From Watersipora subatra (Eukaryota > Bryozoa > Gymnolaemata > Cheilostomatida > Watersiporidae): a stretch of DNA of 64,000 nt. The number at the start of each line of letters is the position of its first letter. The stretch's first letter is position 1. Below are positions 36,901 through 49,200 of this stretch, piece by piece. Below the pieces are notes generated by a model. That model made no database searches. It saw only the letters and a list, made by a program, of their open reading frames with translations, and had not been told where the DNA came from. The position numbers and the translations under genes are program-made. The stretch lies in NCBI RefSeq assembly GCF_963576615.1, contig NC_088714.1, positions 4,030,001 through 4,094,000 of the forward strand, read 5' to 3'.

Positions 36901-38888
36901 GCGTTGCACTGATGATGCAACTGTTTGTTAGAATTTGTATTCAGTAATTTTATTAATTCCATTTCTTCCACAGAAAATTTTTCACATTTAGTTAATCTCC
37001 ACTAGTCAGCAGCAGACAGTGGACAATGTAATACGTGTATGTATATACATGCATATACATTTATATGTTTACACACATGTATATACATACATGTGTGTAT
37101 ATACATGTATTTTAAATGTATGTATATACATATACAGTACATGTATATGTACATACATGTATGTACATGTATATATGTATACACATATGTACATATATAT
37201 GCATCTAAATATACATATATGCATACAAGTACATACATATGCACATGTACATGTTCATAAGCATATGTACATGCACATATACGTATATACATGTATATAT
37301 ATATATACATGTATGTATATATATATACATGTATAAACATGTATGTATGTATACATACATGTATGTATGTAGCCAACAGCCAAGCATGTATATGTATGGC
37401 TGTTGGCTACATATACATGTATATACATACATGTACATATGTACATGTATATACATACATGTACATATGTACATGTATATACATACATGTACATATGTAC
37501 ATGTATATACATACATGTACATATGTACATGTATATACATACATGTACATATGTACATGTATATACATACATGTACATATGTACATAGTGTTCAAAGCAA
37601 GCCTTCACTGCTGACAGTACAGCTGTACTAATCAAACTACAGTACCTACCTACTCATCATACAGTAAACTTGTTACATTGTACTTTACTGTTACTAATTG
37701 ATTGTAATAAGAGCTGATAATCAGCTGCTATGATAACAAATGAACATGCGTTTAGTTTAAAGGTACACAGGCGTTATCAAACTCTATAGTAACTGCAGCA
37801 AGGAATTACTAGAAACATCTACATGTATATACTGCAAAGTTTTCCTGTGTATATAAATTTCACCTGATAGTGATTATAGCGATTATAGCCTAGGAATGAA
37901 AATTGCACATCGCAGATGATTTGATCTCGGAACTTCCTGGTCGACAGACCAGCAATCTAATACACTACATCACGATAGCCAAACTGTCAATGGATGTTAG
38001 CACATTCATTACATCGGTTAAAATGAACATGCTTGAAGCTCTTGGGGTCATTAACTAGTAGCACGGTTGACAGTTATGCTAACGATTATTAAGCCACCTG
38101 CAAAAATGGTAATTGTTTTAGTAAAGGTAAGTATACCATTACTAAGGTATACTTACCAGGTAAGACTAAAGACTCACCAGGTAAGTTACTCAAATTCCAT
38201 GTGTAATTGTTTTATTACTCGTGCCACGCCGGGCATTCGACGAATAGTAATGATGAGAGAAAAAATGGAGTATGACATGAGTTCACCTTCAGATTGTGAT
38301 CATGCTCTAGTAGGACCTTGAAAAACACCCACAGCCAGTTTGGAATGTCTGAAACATGTTTGCATGCACTCATTAGTAGCATTTTTTTAAAAAACCTGAA
38401 AATGTTTTTTAAAACTGCAAGGCTTTCGTTAGACTGTCTTTTGGGCCTCCAGTAGGGATTATGGCTGAGACAAAAATCTAGACAGATCATTTTAGTAGAA
38501 GTTAGAGGTTTTCGGAATGAATAATAATAACGATATTAACTTTTCAAAGCTACCAAACCAAAATCAAGGAAGCATCTGAACAGGGCAAGATGACTGACAG
38601 ATGTAATAAATATCACAGACATGTATTATGATCTATTTTTAGCTAGCAGAAATTGGCCAAATATTCATGGCTATCGGGAACATCGCCATGAAGTGCGAAA
38701 GAAAAACAAAGGCAAGCCTTGACGAGAAACCAATAGCTAATATGAACATTGAAGAGAAGTTGGAAGCCATCAAGGAGTACCTTGTTGACCAGAATGATGT
38801 GCGTGAGATGGCACTCAACTATGAGAAAGCATCAAGGTCTGCTCATGGCTCAGGCAGGCGAAAAGGTCGTGTGCACTTTACCGATTAG
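33909..38888 (+). CDS. DUF4200 coiled-coil ciliary protein, CFAP73/CCDC42-like
   Basis: Eight exons are supported: 33909-33958, 34088-34205, 34502-34606, 34782-34939, 35043-35125, 35451-35560, 36304-36474 and 38643-38888. They total 1,041 nt (346 residues) with all phases consistent. The protein is almost wholly coiled coil. Its centre matches the DUF4200 pattern ([15 protein letters not shown], then [20 protein letters not shown]). A conserved block [10 protein letters not shown]...[18 protein letters not shown] follows, where CFAP73/CCDC42 have WIQIQNTAAEKTLLLG. The C-terminus is basic ([11 protein letters not shown]). Family members act in motile cilia, on inner-arm dynein regulation (CFAP73 with CFAP100) or sperm tail and centriole assembly (CCDC42). 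The exact orthologue is not settled; CCDC38 or CFAP100 are less likely. Intron 7 contains palindromic repeats, a SINE and a copied SAV1 exon. Confidence 0.8.
35850..36060 (+). repeat. Possible dispersed retroelement tail
   Basis: The stretch ends ACTAACAGACAGACACAATG then ACAAATTGGGATTTATTAAT, the style of invertebrate RTE/SINE 3' ends, and holds GTGTGAAATTTGAATGAAATGG. I see no second copy in this window, so it rests on pattern alone. Confidence 0.3.
37020..37590. repeat. Palindromic ACATGTATAT tract with 28-bp repeats and a hairpin
   Basis: Most of the tract is built from ACATGTATAT and its own complement, so either strand can fold back. From 37412 to 37585 it is a regular array of about six 28-bp units (ACATGTATATACATACATGT then ACATATGT). 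Between the left tract and this array is a perfect 15-bp stem, TGTAGCCAACAGCCA and TGGCTGTTGGCTACA (37369-37413). Long Tyr/Ile/Cys/His-rich open frames on both strands are by-products. It lies in the last intron of the CFAP73-like gene. Confidence 0.9.
37862..37995 (-). mobile_element. tRNA-derived SINE (head region)
   Basis: The minus strand reads GCTATCGTGATGTAGTGTAT, GATTGCTGGTCTGTCGACCA and GAAGTTCCGAGATCAAATC, which are box A- and box B-like segments at tRNA spacing. No family tail was matched. It is not a functional tRNA: the acceptor stem does not pair. Confidence 0.55.
38205..38243 (-). repeat. SINE-end motif next to the copied SAV1 exon
   Basis: The complement reads GAATGCCCGGCGTGGCACGA then GTAATAAAAC, the shared opening motif of the family A SINEs. 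It directly abuts the SAV1 exon copy at 38244. Confidence 0.6.
38244..38358 (-). pseudogene. Copied SAV1 exon (SARAH-proximal) with intron flanks
   Basis: This 115-bp block matches about 40533-40648 of the SAV1 gene, including 30-40 bp of downstream intron and the acceptor side. The exon part still translates [20 protein letters not shown], against [20 protein letters not shown] in the real exon, with splice sites kept. It lies on the minus strand in the last intron of the CFAP73-like gene, about 1.9 kb beyond the SAV1 stop codon. Retained intron sequence means a DNA-level copy, not a processed one. Confidence 0.8.
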
Positions 38889-39425
38889 CAGTAACCAATA
38901 TTATACAATGTACATATTCCTATTTTATATCTCATTTTCTCACCACTTCCATAAGTTAACTTTGTCACAGAGTAACGACTAATCAACGAATTTTTGTAAT
39001 TCCAGTAGTTTTGCAGCCTTTGTTTACATTGTTAACTATTACCCATACATATTTGTATAATATTTTGCATCACACATTTTGCTGGTGGACAATACGCTTA
39101 CGTGATATAAATCAGATCTAATAAAAAGTACAGGTGTGCGGACTGGCAAAAACCAGATTAGAAAGCTTGTTGGAAACCTTTTAGAAAGTTAACTCCTTCC
39201 TGGCATGGACCATGAATCTTACAAATGAGGTAAAACTTCCTTTTAGACACAAAAATTTAAAAATTACAATTGCAAATATAATTGCGTTTATGATCGACAT
39301 ATAGGCGACTTCTTCATAAAGTATGCTTCTGGAAATAACGCTGACTCTGTCGGCATAAATTTTGTCAGCATTCTGATTCTGTCAGCATAAAAAAAGCCAA
39401 GAAATTAACAAATTTAAATCATGTA

Positions 39426-39695
39426 TTGATGCCAAAAGGCGTAAAACGTTTCAATACAAAAATATTCTGTGAGCCTAATTGTAAATATGAAGTACAATCT
39501 TCCAATAATGCTAGCGATGAGAGTGATAACAATAATGCTAGCGATGAGAGTGACAACAATAATGCTAGTGGTGAGGGTGATAACAAAGCTCTAGCTCACG
39601 CTGGTGACCAACATAGCAACAAGTATGAAAAACATTTGGTAACAATTAGAGATATAACAATTGCTATAGAACGAGGAAAAGTTAAAATGTCATAG
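39426..39695 (+). other. Open frame with Asn/Ser/Asp repeats, unknown
   Basis: The ATG at 39429 leads to about 88 codons with a 30-bp triplicate encoding NNASDESDN. It has no recognised domain, no clear splice partners and no homologous neighbour. It lies between the convergent ends of the CFAP73-like gene and SAV1. It could be an exon of an unrecognised gene, an element fragment or chance. The rest of 38889-40214 shows nothing I can name. Confidence 0.25.
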
Positions 39696-40214
39696 CAATG
39701 AGCACTACGGCCCAACAGTATAGAGTAGACAGACCTCAGCTCAGACTGTAAGCAAACTAACTTACTACTATCAACATTGTATAGCATTGTAACCTAAAAT
39801 AGAAACTGTGTATAAAAGTAGGGAAAGGGCATCTCTGCACATAAACTAGCTAATTTGCATCGGCTAAACTTCGACTTCAGTAGTAAACAACCCGCTTATG
39901 ATATGTAGCTGACATCACTGCACAAATAGGCATCTATCAACATCTAAAAATATGGAGTTCTGTTAAAAAGCTTTAACTAGATATTAAGTCGAGACCAACA
40001 GCAGCGCATGAAACTTTGCCCAAACTGTTCGCCAACATTCTTAAAATATCGGTAAAATATTTAGAGAGTGAAGCTTTGAGCAGACTGTTTATTTCTCCTT
40101 GAAACCAGAACCCACCTGACTAACATGAGAAGAGCAATAACAAATGGCTAGGCTCTTAACCGAGTTACATCAGAGCTGCATGAGATGGAAGCAGGAAAAA
40201 TAATGAGGTCAAGG

Positions 40215-43200
40215 TCAGGTGTTGGTCTGCTGCCGCTTCCTCTGCTCCATTTGGCGATAGATAGCCTGAATATACGCCTCATAACCCATGACTAGGTCCT
40301 CCAACTCTTTCTTGTACACACGCATCATCTGCCTGTTGAACGTCTCGAGCTCACCTAGACCGAACAGGTCCCACTGGTAACAGACGAGAGAAGAACCTGT
40401 TAGTCTATTTTTTCTAGTAGTTCAGCCATGAGAACCGTTCATCAAAAATTCATCGAACCGTTAGAGAGGTCTTTACAGACACCCGCTTGTTATAGAGGGA
40501 TGACAAAAACTATAGCAATGATTCGCTAGAGACAACAATGATGACAGAAAACATGGAAGATGACACGAGCTCACCTTTAGCTTGTGGTCGTGCTCTAGTG
40601 GGGCCTTGAAAAACACCCACAACCAGTCTGGAATGTCTGAAACATGGAGTAGAGAAACTCACACCAAACTCTTCAAATCTCAAAATAATCCATTGGTGAG
40701 AATAGGAATAACAAACAGTTGAACATGTGAATGAGTGAACTAGGTCATTACTCTATAGAAAAATCTAGAATTCTGCCCTCTCTGCCTCAAATAAAGATAG
40801 ACTGAGCATTTCATGCTAAGAAAAACGATGTTGCTGCTCTCAGCGCTTGGCCTGCGTTACCCGCTGACATATAACTACCTGGATGCTCACTACTCCTAAA
40901 ACTATTGCACTAGGCACTATCACCCAGGTAACCAAAACAAACATAGCCTGTGTACCTTCATTGTTCTGATTGGGAGAAAGGAGACTAGGCACCCGCCGAT
41001 GCGCCGCGAGCAGAGCTGACTGGTCAAGCTGACGATTGGTAACACCACCCTGTTGATACTGAAGAGACTCTTGTCCAGGCAAGCTGAGCGCAGATGGATG
41101 GTTGAACTGAGCAGTCCTAGTCGTGTGGTTGACGTAATAAACACCGTGCTCATGCGAGTCGACCTACGGAGACAGACGATGACACTCGTAGTTACGGGCA
41201 AACACAACCTTGTGCATCAGACGGTTAAATTTCTGTGTAATAGCAACATGGAGAGCATTACATAACATTACAAATAAATATTACCCGATAACGAACAGAC
41301 AGATTTTCAAAAAAGGTAAATTAGAATAGGGTACATATGATGAGACAACTCCCACAAATTAATGTCAAATAATTGCTAAACTACAATTTAGAAGTCCTTT
41401 AACTACCGCAAAATCAGTGATTGTAGCCACAAAAATACTCTAGACCGACCCTTTCCCAGCCCATGGGAAGCGACTCCTTCTCGAGCGGATGACTCCAGTG
41501 GGTCGTCTGTGTGTTGTGGTCTACAAAGTACTTTCGTCCTCGCATGGTAAAGTCAACAGACCAGCCAGGTGGCAATGGCATCTCAGCCAAACCTAAAGCA
41601 ACAGACAGAAACACCATTTACAGAATTATCCCCTCCATATATTTGATTAGGTGAATTAAGTATTAGAACAATGTTTCCATATACATGTAACTGACTAGGA
41701 CGCTAAGAGACCAGGTTATATAGATGTGAGAGACTGCCCTGTCAAAAAGAAAGCACAGTGTGCAGGTGTACGATGAGCAATGCATCTGGTTGTGCATACT
41801 GTATTACGTGTGTGAGATTTACCTTCTCTATGTGTGAAAAAGCAGGAGCTTTTGTGGTTGGCATAAAATTTCATTAGCGTGCAATCATACGCCTTTAGGA
41901 AATTTTGCAACAAAATGACAAAAACCTTTTTACTTTTTCTTCCCAAATGACATCATCACACGGGTTGTCTATAAACGTACATCATTCACACGGGTTGTCT
42001 ATAAACGTACATCATCACACGGGTTGTCTATAAACGTACATCATCACACGGGTTGTCTATAAACGTACATCATCACACGGGTTGTCTATAAACGTACATC
42101 ATCACACGGGTTGTCTATAAACGTACATCATCACACGGGTTGTCTATAAACGTACATCATTCACACGGGTTGTCTATAAACGTACATCATTCACACGGGT
42201 TGTCTATAAACGTACATCATTCCCCTGGTTGTCTATAAACGTACATCATTCACACGGGTTGTCTATAAACGTACATCATCACACGGGTTGTCTATAAATG
42301 TACATCATCACACGGGTTGTCTATAAACGTACATCATCACACAGGTTATCTATAAACGTACATCATCACACGGGTTGTCTATAAACGTACATCATTCACA
42401 CGGGTTGTCTATAAACGTACATCATCACACAGGTTATCTATAAACGTACATCATCACACGGGTTGTCTATAAACGTACATCATCACACGGGTTGTCTATA
42501 AACGTACATCATCACACGGGTTATCTATAAATGTACATCATCACACGGGTTGTCTATAAACGAACATCATTCACACGGGTTGTCTATAAACGTACATCAT
42601 TCCCCTGGTTGTCTATAAACGTACATCATTCACACGGGTTGTCTATAAACGTACATCATCACACGGGTTGTCTATAAATGTACATCATCACACGGGTTGT
42701 CTATAAATGTACATCATCACACGGGTTGTCTATAAACGTACATCATCACACAGGTTATCTATAAACGTACATCATCACACGGGTTGTCTATAAATGTACA
42801 TCATCACACGGGTTGTCTATAAACGTACATCATCACACAGGTTATCTATAAACGTACATCATTCACACGGGTTGTCTATAAACGTACATCATCACACGGG
42901 TTGTCTATAAACGTACATCATTCACACGGGTTGTCTATAAACGCCTAAAAATGAAAAAAACTCAACAAATAATCAAGACTGCAAAAAGATTAATTTCATG
43001 AATTGCTTTTAAATCTTTGCATTCAAAGCATGAACATAGAAATAATTGCTGTTTGTAACAACACAATGTGTCCATATAACTTAGAATTTATAGTTTTGTC
43101 TTTTTATGCAAACCTTGGTATTATTTGTAAATCTGATAGCTTGTAAAATAATAAAAGACGATAGTAATAATAATATAATAGTATAACAATATATAATAAG

Positions 43201-46200
43201 AGTAACGACATTTACAGTCTAATAGAGCCATGGGTAATGTAAACATATTATTCTGCTATGAAAATTACATAAAGCTGTGCGATTTAAAAACCTTTTGTAA
43301 TTGATAGATTGCAAAGATGCGTGAGATTGGTCAATTGTTTTGGAGTTACTCTAGCATGTAATGATGTGGACTGTCCCAACAAAATTATAAAGGCTAGTTT
43401 TAAACCGAATAATCGCTGCCTCCCTGATAGTTATATATAAGCTATCATTCTGTATAAATAACAATGCAATGTAATGCATAGAAATTTCCAATAAAACAAG
43501 ATAAATATGCTTAGCAAAAGAATAAATAGAAAAATCATGTGTTTCAATTGTTTCTTAAAGCCTCTAAACGCAGTGATGTTAAACCATAACTGTCACGCAC
43601 AACTTTTATTGTATTTACTAGGTAAATCAGACGAGCTGATTCCGATTTTGTACTCAAAATAAAGATTGGTCCACTAACTTTCAGAGTAATAAAGGCTTTT
43701 TTACAGCGTTTTAATATCGGTCTCGAAAACAACACGATCGGCACAACAAGCTCCACCCATAAAAATCTGACGTATACTAGCTTTTAAGGAATGGAAATTT
43801 GAGATGTTTAGTCCGATTTAGAATGATAGAGATAGGTGTCTTAAAACTCATTATTATCTAAATTCAGCCTGCAAAATAATCTCAGTCGTTTCTGAAAGGT
43901 AGATAAGCTATTTAAACATTGCATATTTAAAAATGAGCTCAAAAAAGCGTGACAACAACGTTAGCTTGTGATCAAATCGCGTTTTTTTGAGCTCATTTTT
44001 CTCGGCGTTCAGCCTATTAAACATCCTGTAACAAGCTACAAACATTTTTATATAGGTTATCTACCTTTCATAAAAGACTGAGATTATTTTGCAGGCTGAA
44101 TTTAGATAATAATGGGTTTTAAGACACCATCTCTATCATTCTAAATCGGACTGAACATCCCTAACTTCCGTTCCTAAAAAGCTAGCGCACGTCACATATT
44201 TATCGGCGGAGCTTGTTGTGCCGATTGTGTTGTTTTCGAGATGAATATTGAAACGCTTTAAAAAAGCCTTCATGACTTAGAAAGTTAGTGGACCAATCTT
44301 TATTTTGAGTACAAAATCGGAATCCATGTGTCTGGTTTACCTAAAAAAACGATAAAAGTTATATGTGGCAGTTATGGTTTAAGAAAACACTGCTCTCGTG
44401 AGCTTGAGATTACAATGCAAATAAAAAAGCTGAGCAGCCGCATGTGGCACTGATTATTCAAAGCATACTATGATAATAAGAACATAGACTGTCAACAGAG
44501 GCAAAGGAGAAACGGGAACAGAGTTAGGGATGAGTAATATCGCATACCATATGACATGACGGAAGGTTGCTGGTGCTGCAGTGAGTCAGCTGATGACATG
44601 ACACCTGTTATTGTGCTGCAACATAAAGGATGGCATAAGACATTCCTTGCTTCAGGTAATTAGTATCACTATATTTACACAACACGACTAATCCTCAGTT
44701 TGCATCATCCGCAAGATGAGAATGACAAAAAATAGCGAGTCAAACTAGTTTTGTCTCTCGCAACTTTCTATCCGTTACATGATTGCGAACAATGGAAATG
44801 GCATTTGCAAACAATACATGAGAAAATATCGTGCAAGCTATTCCATTTTAAACATTTTCCACAATTCAGTCTTTCCTATTTCGAAAAGCGTGCTGCTAAG
44901 TGAGGCAGCGGTACACCGCTGTGACCTCTGGCATAAAATTCCTTATATTTGTTAAGATAGCGCCCGTGTGAATCTGCAATGCCCATTCAATGAACATTTA
45001 ATATATGTCCATTGAAACACTTATAATTGCGCAGTAACTCAATGTGTGCACAACTCCTAATCCTCATCATCCACGCATCGAAAACATAGTCACTGTAATT
45101 ACAGAATTGCTAAGTATCGCATTCGAATGACTAACAGTGTACTTCAGACGAATAAAGTAAGAAGGAAGGGTAAAAGTTTAGTCTAAAAAGAAAGTGTGGG
45201 AAGTGAATGAAATGTTCACTTCCAATCTGAACACTGGAATCTGTTGAAAGCAAAGAACATAACGATTGGAGAATATCGGAGAATGAATAGGAGTAATGTC
45301 TCGACTTCTCTTACCAAGTTGAAGAAATAAGGCTAGAAGTGGATGGCTGTTGTGCGATAGATGTGCCATTTGAACCAGTTATATTAAGGACTTGGTGAGG
45401 TTGGTGAAGGCTGGGAGCTGCTGGGTACTGGGTGAGCTGGGGACTTGGTTGAAGGTAGCCGCGCATCTCCTTGTCCGCTTGTTTTGCATACTGGATTCGT
45501 TTCTCTAAATGGTATTGTTGAATCTGATGAGCTTCCTCACTTTCTGCAATAGAAGTTTCTAGACTTTACCACTGTATGGACCTCTGTCCTGGTGTTGGAA
45601 TAATACAGCGGTATGGACCTCTGTCCTTGTGCTGGAATAACACAGCGGTATGGACCTCTTTCCATGGTTTTGCAACAACCTTTACAGTACAACTAGTCTG
45701 ACAGGCAAGTTTTGTAGCTGTGTAGAATAGATGTGTTGAAATTGAAGTTTGAAATTGAATTTCAAACTTCAATTTCCGGTTTCTTCACAGGCAATTCGCT
45801 AAAAATTGCAAAACTAAAAACTGTTCATATGAAAACTCACGAGTAGGATTTGCCTCTGCATTCTCTCTCCATTCAGTCAGACAAAGTTGCTTCGTGCACT
45901 TCAGTGACGCATTTAATTTCTATATCTAATTTTTAAGTTTATACCTGTATTAAGAAGAACCAGTATCGCCGTACTCAAAATTTTGGTGGATAACATTTGC
46001 TGCAACAGTAGTATTTTTCATACACACACTTGTCGAAACGTGACTGACTGAAAATGATCATAGGAAATACACTAGTAGACAACCTACTTTTCTTTGTTAG
46101 TCTGGCCTACGTAGCTTAACAGAGAATAAATAGAGTATATATTGACATAGATAACATAAATAGTTGTCTTTCACAATCTATATTAGTTTCCCAGCAAGAA

Positions 46201-49200
46201 TATCAACTACAACTATACGATAAAGGTTTAATGATCACCATAGCTGTACAAATACAGCCCTATAAACTGTTAGCAATATTTTTGCTGGTAGAATAACTTC
46301 TATATATAAGTCATACATGCACTGCTTAAATGTAAGCGATAAGACAGGTGGATTCGAGGTTAATTACGTGGATGTAGCTCACCAGATATGGTGTCCGCAG
46401 GCAACTCCAGATTCTGCATTTGAGTAGACAAATCCTCCTCTCGAACTGACACAGGCTGTTGCTTTGGAATAGCAAAACTAGATGCTGGCAATGGGTAAGG
46501 TTGCCTAGGCAAAGGCCTTTTCGCGATATCTACATTAGTCTGTGGTTCCTACAGCAAAACTCCATGTGACCTTGACTATATTACTTACTTCACATCGGTA
46601 AGGACCAGTCTTACCGATATGAAGTAAGATGATAAGGTATTTTTACAAATTAAACATTAGGAGAAAAAGTAATGCAAGCCTTTGCATGACATCCGAATTC
46701 TTGTTGCAGCAGTAAAATATCTCTGAGGCACAGGCATAACTTGAAGCAGGCGCTTGCCAAAATGTTGAGAAACTGAAATACCAAAGTAACTTACCTTATT
46801 TTTCTGGAAATGAGTTGCTAGTTGTGAGGAAGGTAAGTTGCTAGAAGGTTGCTGAGAAGGATGAGCTGGCTGCTGATGACCTTGCTGCTGATGACCTTGC
46901 TGCTGATGAGCTTGCTGCTGATGACCTTGCTGCTGATAACCTTGCTGTTGATGACCTTGTTGCTGATGACCTTGCTGCTGATGACCTTGTTGTGAAACAG
47001 CGTGATTGGATGATTGAGTAGACCGAATGCCCTGCCCTCTCCGATTTGCCAGTTCGAGTTTATTGAGAATCTTCTCTGCATCAATGGTGGGAGCAGAGTT
47101 ATAATAGGCCTCCCTGGAGTTCTCCTCTCTTGAAAACTTTTCTAAAACGAAAACATGCAGCAAGTCATCACATGTTATATATTTACAGTTAGGTCAGTTT
47201 CTGACTTATTGAGTGAATCAACAACCAGTTTTTTATTAGCGTGACTGCAGGCTTGAGACAATTAGCACACTTTTAGACCTTGAAGACTGATCCTTTGTGC
47301 TAGTATTAGATGTTTTTTTTCTGTGACTTATCTTTTGGAGAACGAATCTGCCAAAACTTTCTTGACAAACAGAAACGATAATCTTTGAAAAAAATTCAAT
47401 TTAGTAATGACCTAAATATTTTTATTTCAAATGTGATCATCCAGCTCAGTTTGCTATCATATAAATTAACTAATTAAATTAAATTAATTGCTATCATATA
47501 AATTTGGTAAGAAATTTGACTAAGCATAAAAATTACTAAAAGTTTCATATTACACAAAAGGTGTGTAACACTCATCAGATAAAATGATTAATGAGGACTA
47601 TACATGAAATTCTGCATTAGCTGGTAAACTGAAATAGTAGCTCAGGTATTAAAAGCTAGATGGATGGGGTCTATTATGTAACGCTATTTCGTAAAAGATG
47701 TTTCTTAGAATGTCTACACGTAGATATTAATTTATTTCATTTGTTTAGAGTTGCCTTCTTGGGTCGGTAAATAATGAAATATTTTTCCAAAGTACATAAC
47801 TTGCATTTTCCGCTGATTTTAGAGTAAAGCTTGGCGTGTGATAAAATTTTTCAGGTTATGCGGTAGTCGGTGCTGTTTTCTTTGAGGTCCCATATGTAGC
47901 TGCTTAGCTCGGTAGAGTGGCATTTAGATATGTCCTTGAATGTCGATTTGTGATGGTTATATCTTGTTTTGAAGCTGTTTTCGGTGAGCCCTACATATGT
48001 GGCTACAGGTTTTTGTTATTGGTGGTTGTTACGCTTGTCTGGTATATTACCGATTTTGCTAAGCAATTGTCTGGTATAGGACAGGTGTCAAACAGCTTCA
48101 AAACAAGATACAACCATCACAAATCGACATTCAAGGACATCTAAATTCGAGTGAGAGAAAGAGAGCGAGAGAGAGAAGGAAAGAGAAAAAGCGAGAGAGA
48201 AAGAGCGAGAGAAAGAGAGAAAAAGAGAGAGAGAGATAGGCAATAATCCTACACACCAAGAAATCAATCTTGTATAATAAAGAACGCCATGGGGTAAGAA
48301 CACTTCACCAAATCTATTTGATGTAACTATGGAATATTTTGATGGCGTCGAAACATGTGAGCTAGTAGGTGCATACATCTTATATCAAATATCTAAAAAA
48401 AATACCAGAACAAATTTGGACAATATAGAGACGCTGGTCTGGGAGCTTTAAACGCAACACCACGCCCAGTTGACAACATCAAGAAAGACCTCTGCGCTAT
48501 CTTTAGCTCACATGATCCAAAAATAACAATAGAAGCCAACAGAAAAATAGTGAATTTCCTAGATGTAACCCTAAACCTGAAAAACGGGACGTATGCACCC
48601 TACACTAAGCCAAACACCACCATCACCAATGTTCAAAAAATTCTAACCACCCGCCTAACATCATTAAAAATATACCCCTGGCAATTAACAAAAGACTCAG
48701 TAAAAATTTTTTACCAACCACAAGCTACATAAACTCTTAAATCGAAATGTTATAAAATTAAGCTATAGCTGTATGAACAACGTAAAACAGGCTATCAACT
48801 CGCACAATCAGAAGCTACTATCACTAAACAATCAAGAAACAACTAATCCTGGCTGCAATTGCAGAAATAAGAACACCTGCCCAATACCAGACAATTGCCG
48901 GGCAGAATCAGTAATATACCAAGCAAGCGTAACAACCACCGATAACAAAAAACCTGTAGCCACATATGTAGGGCTCACTGAAAACAGCTTCAAAACAAGA
49001 TATAACCATCACAAATTGACATTCAAGGACATATCTAAATGCCAATTTACCGAGCTAAGCAGCTACATATGGGACCTCAAAGAAAGCAGCCCCGACTACC
49101 ACATACATAACCTGGAAAATTTTATCACACACCAAGCCTTATTCTAAAAACAATTGCAAGTTGCGTACTTTGGAAAAAGATTTCATCATTTACAGACCCG

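Noticed and set aside
37002-37635. Overlapping Tyr/Ile/Cys/His-rich frames on both strands
   Set aside because: They are translations of the ACATGTATAT palindromic tract, and mirror each other on the two strands.
43544-43756. 70-codon minus-strand frame in the SAV1 intron as the missing SAV1 exon
   Set aside because: It lies inside the inverted arm of the fold-back TTAA element and is mirrored in the other arm; nothing in it resembles Salvador.
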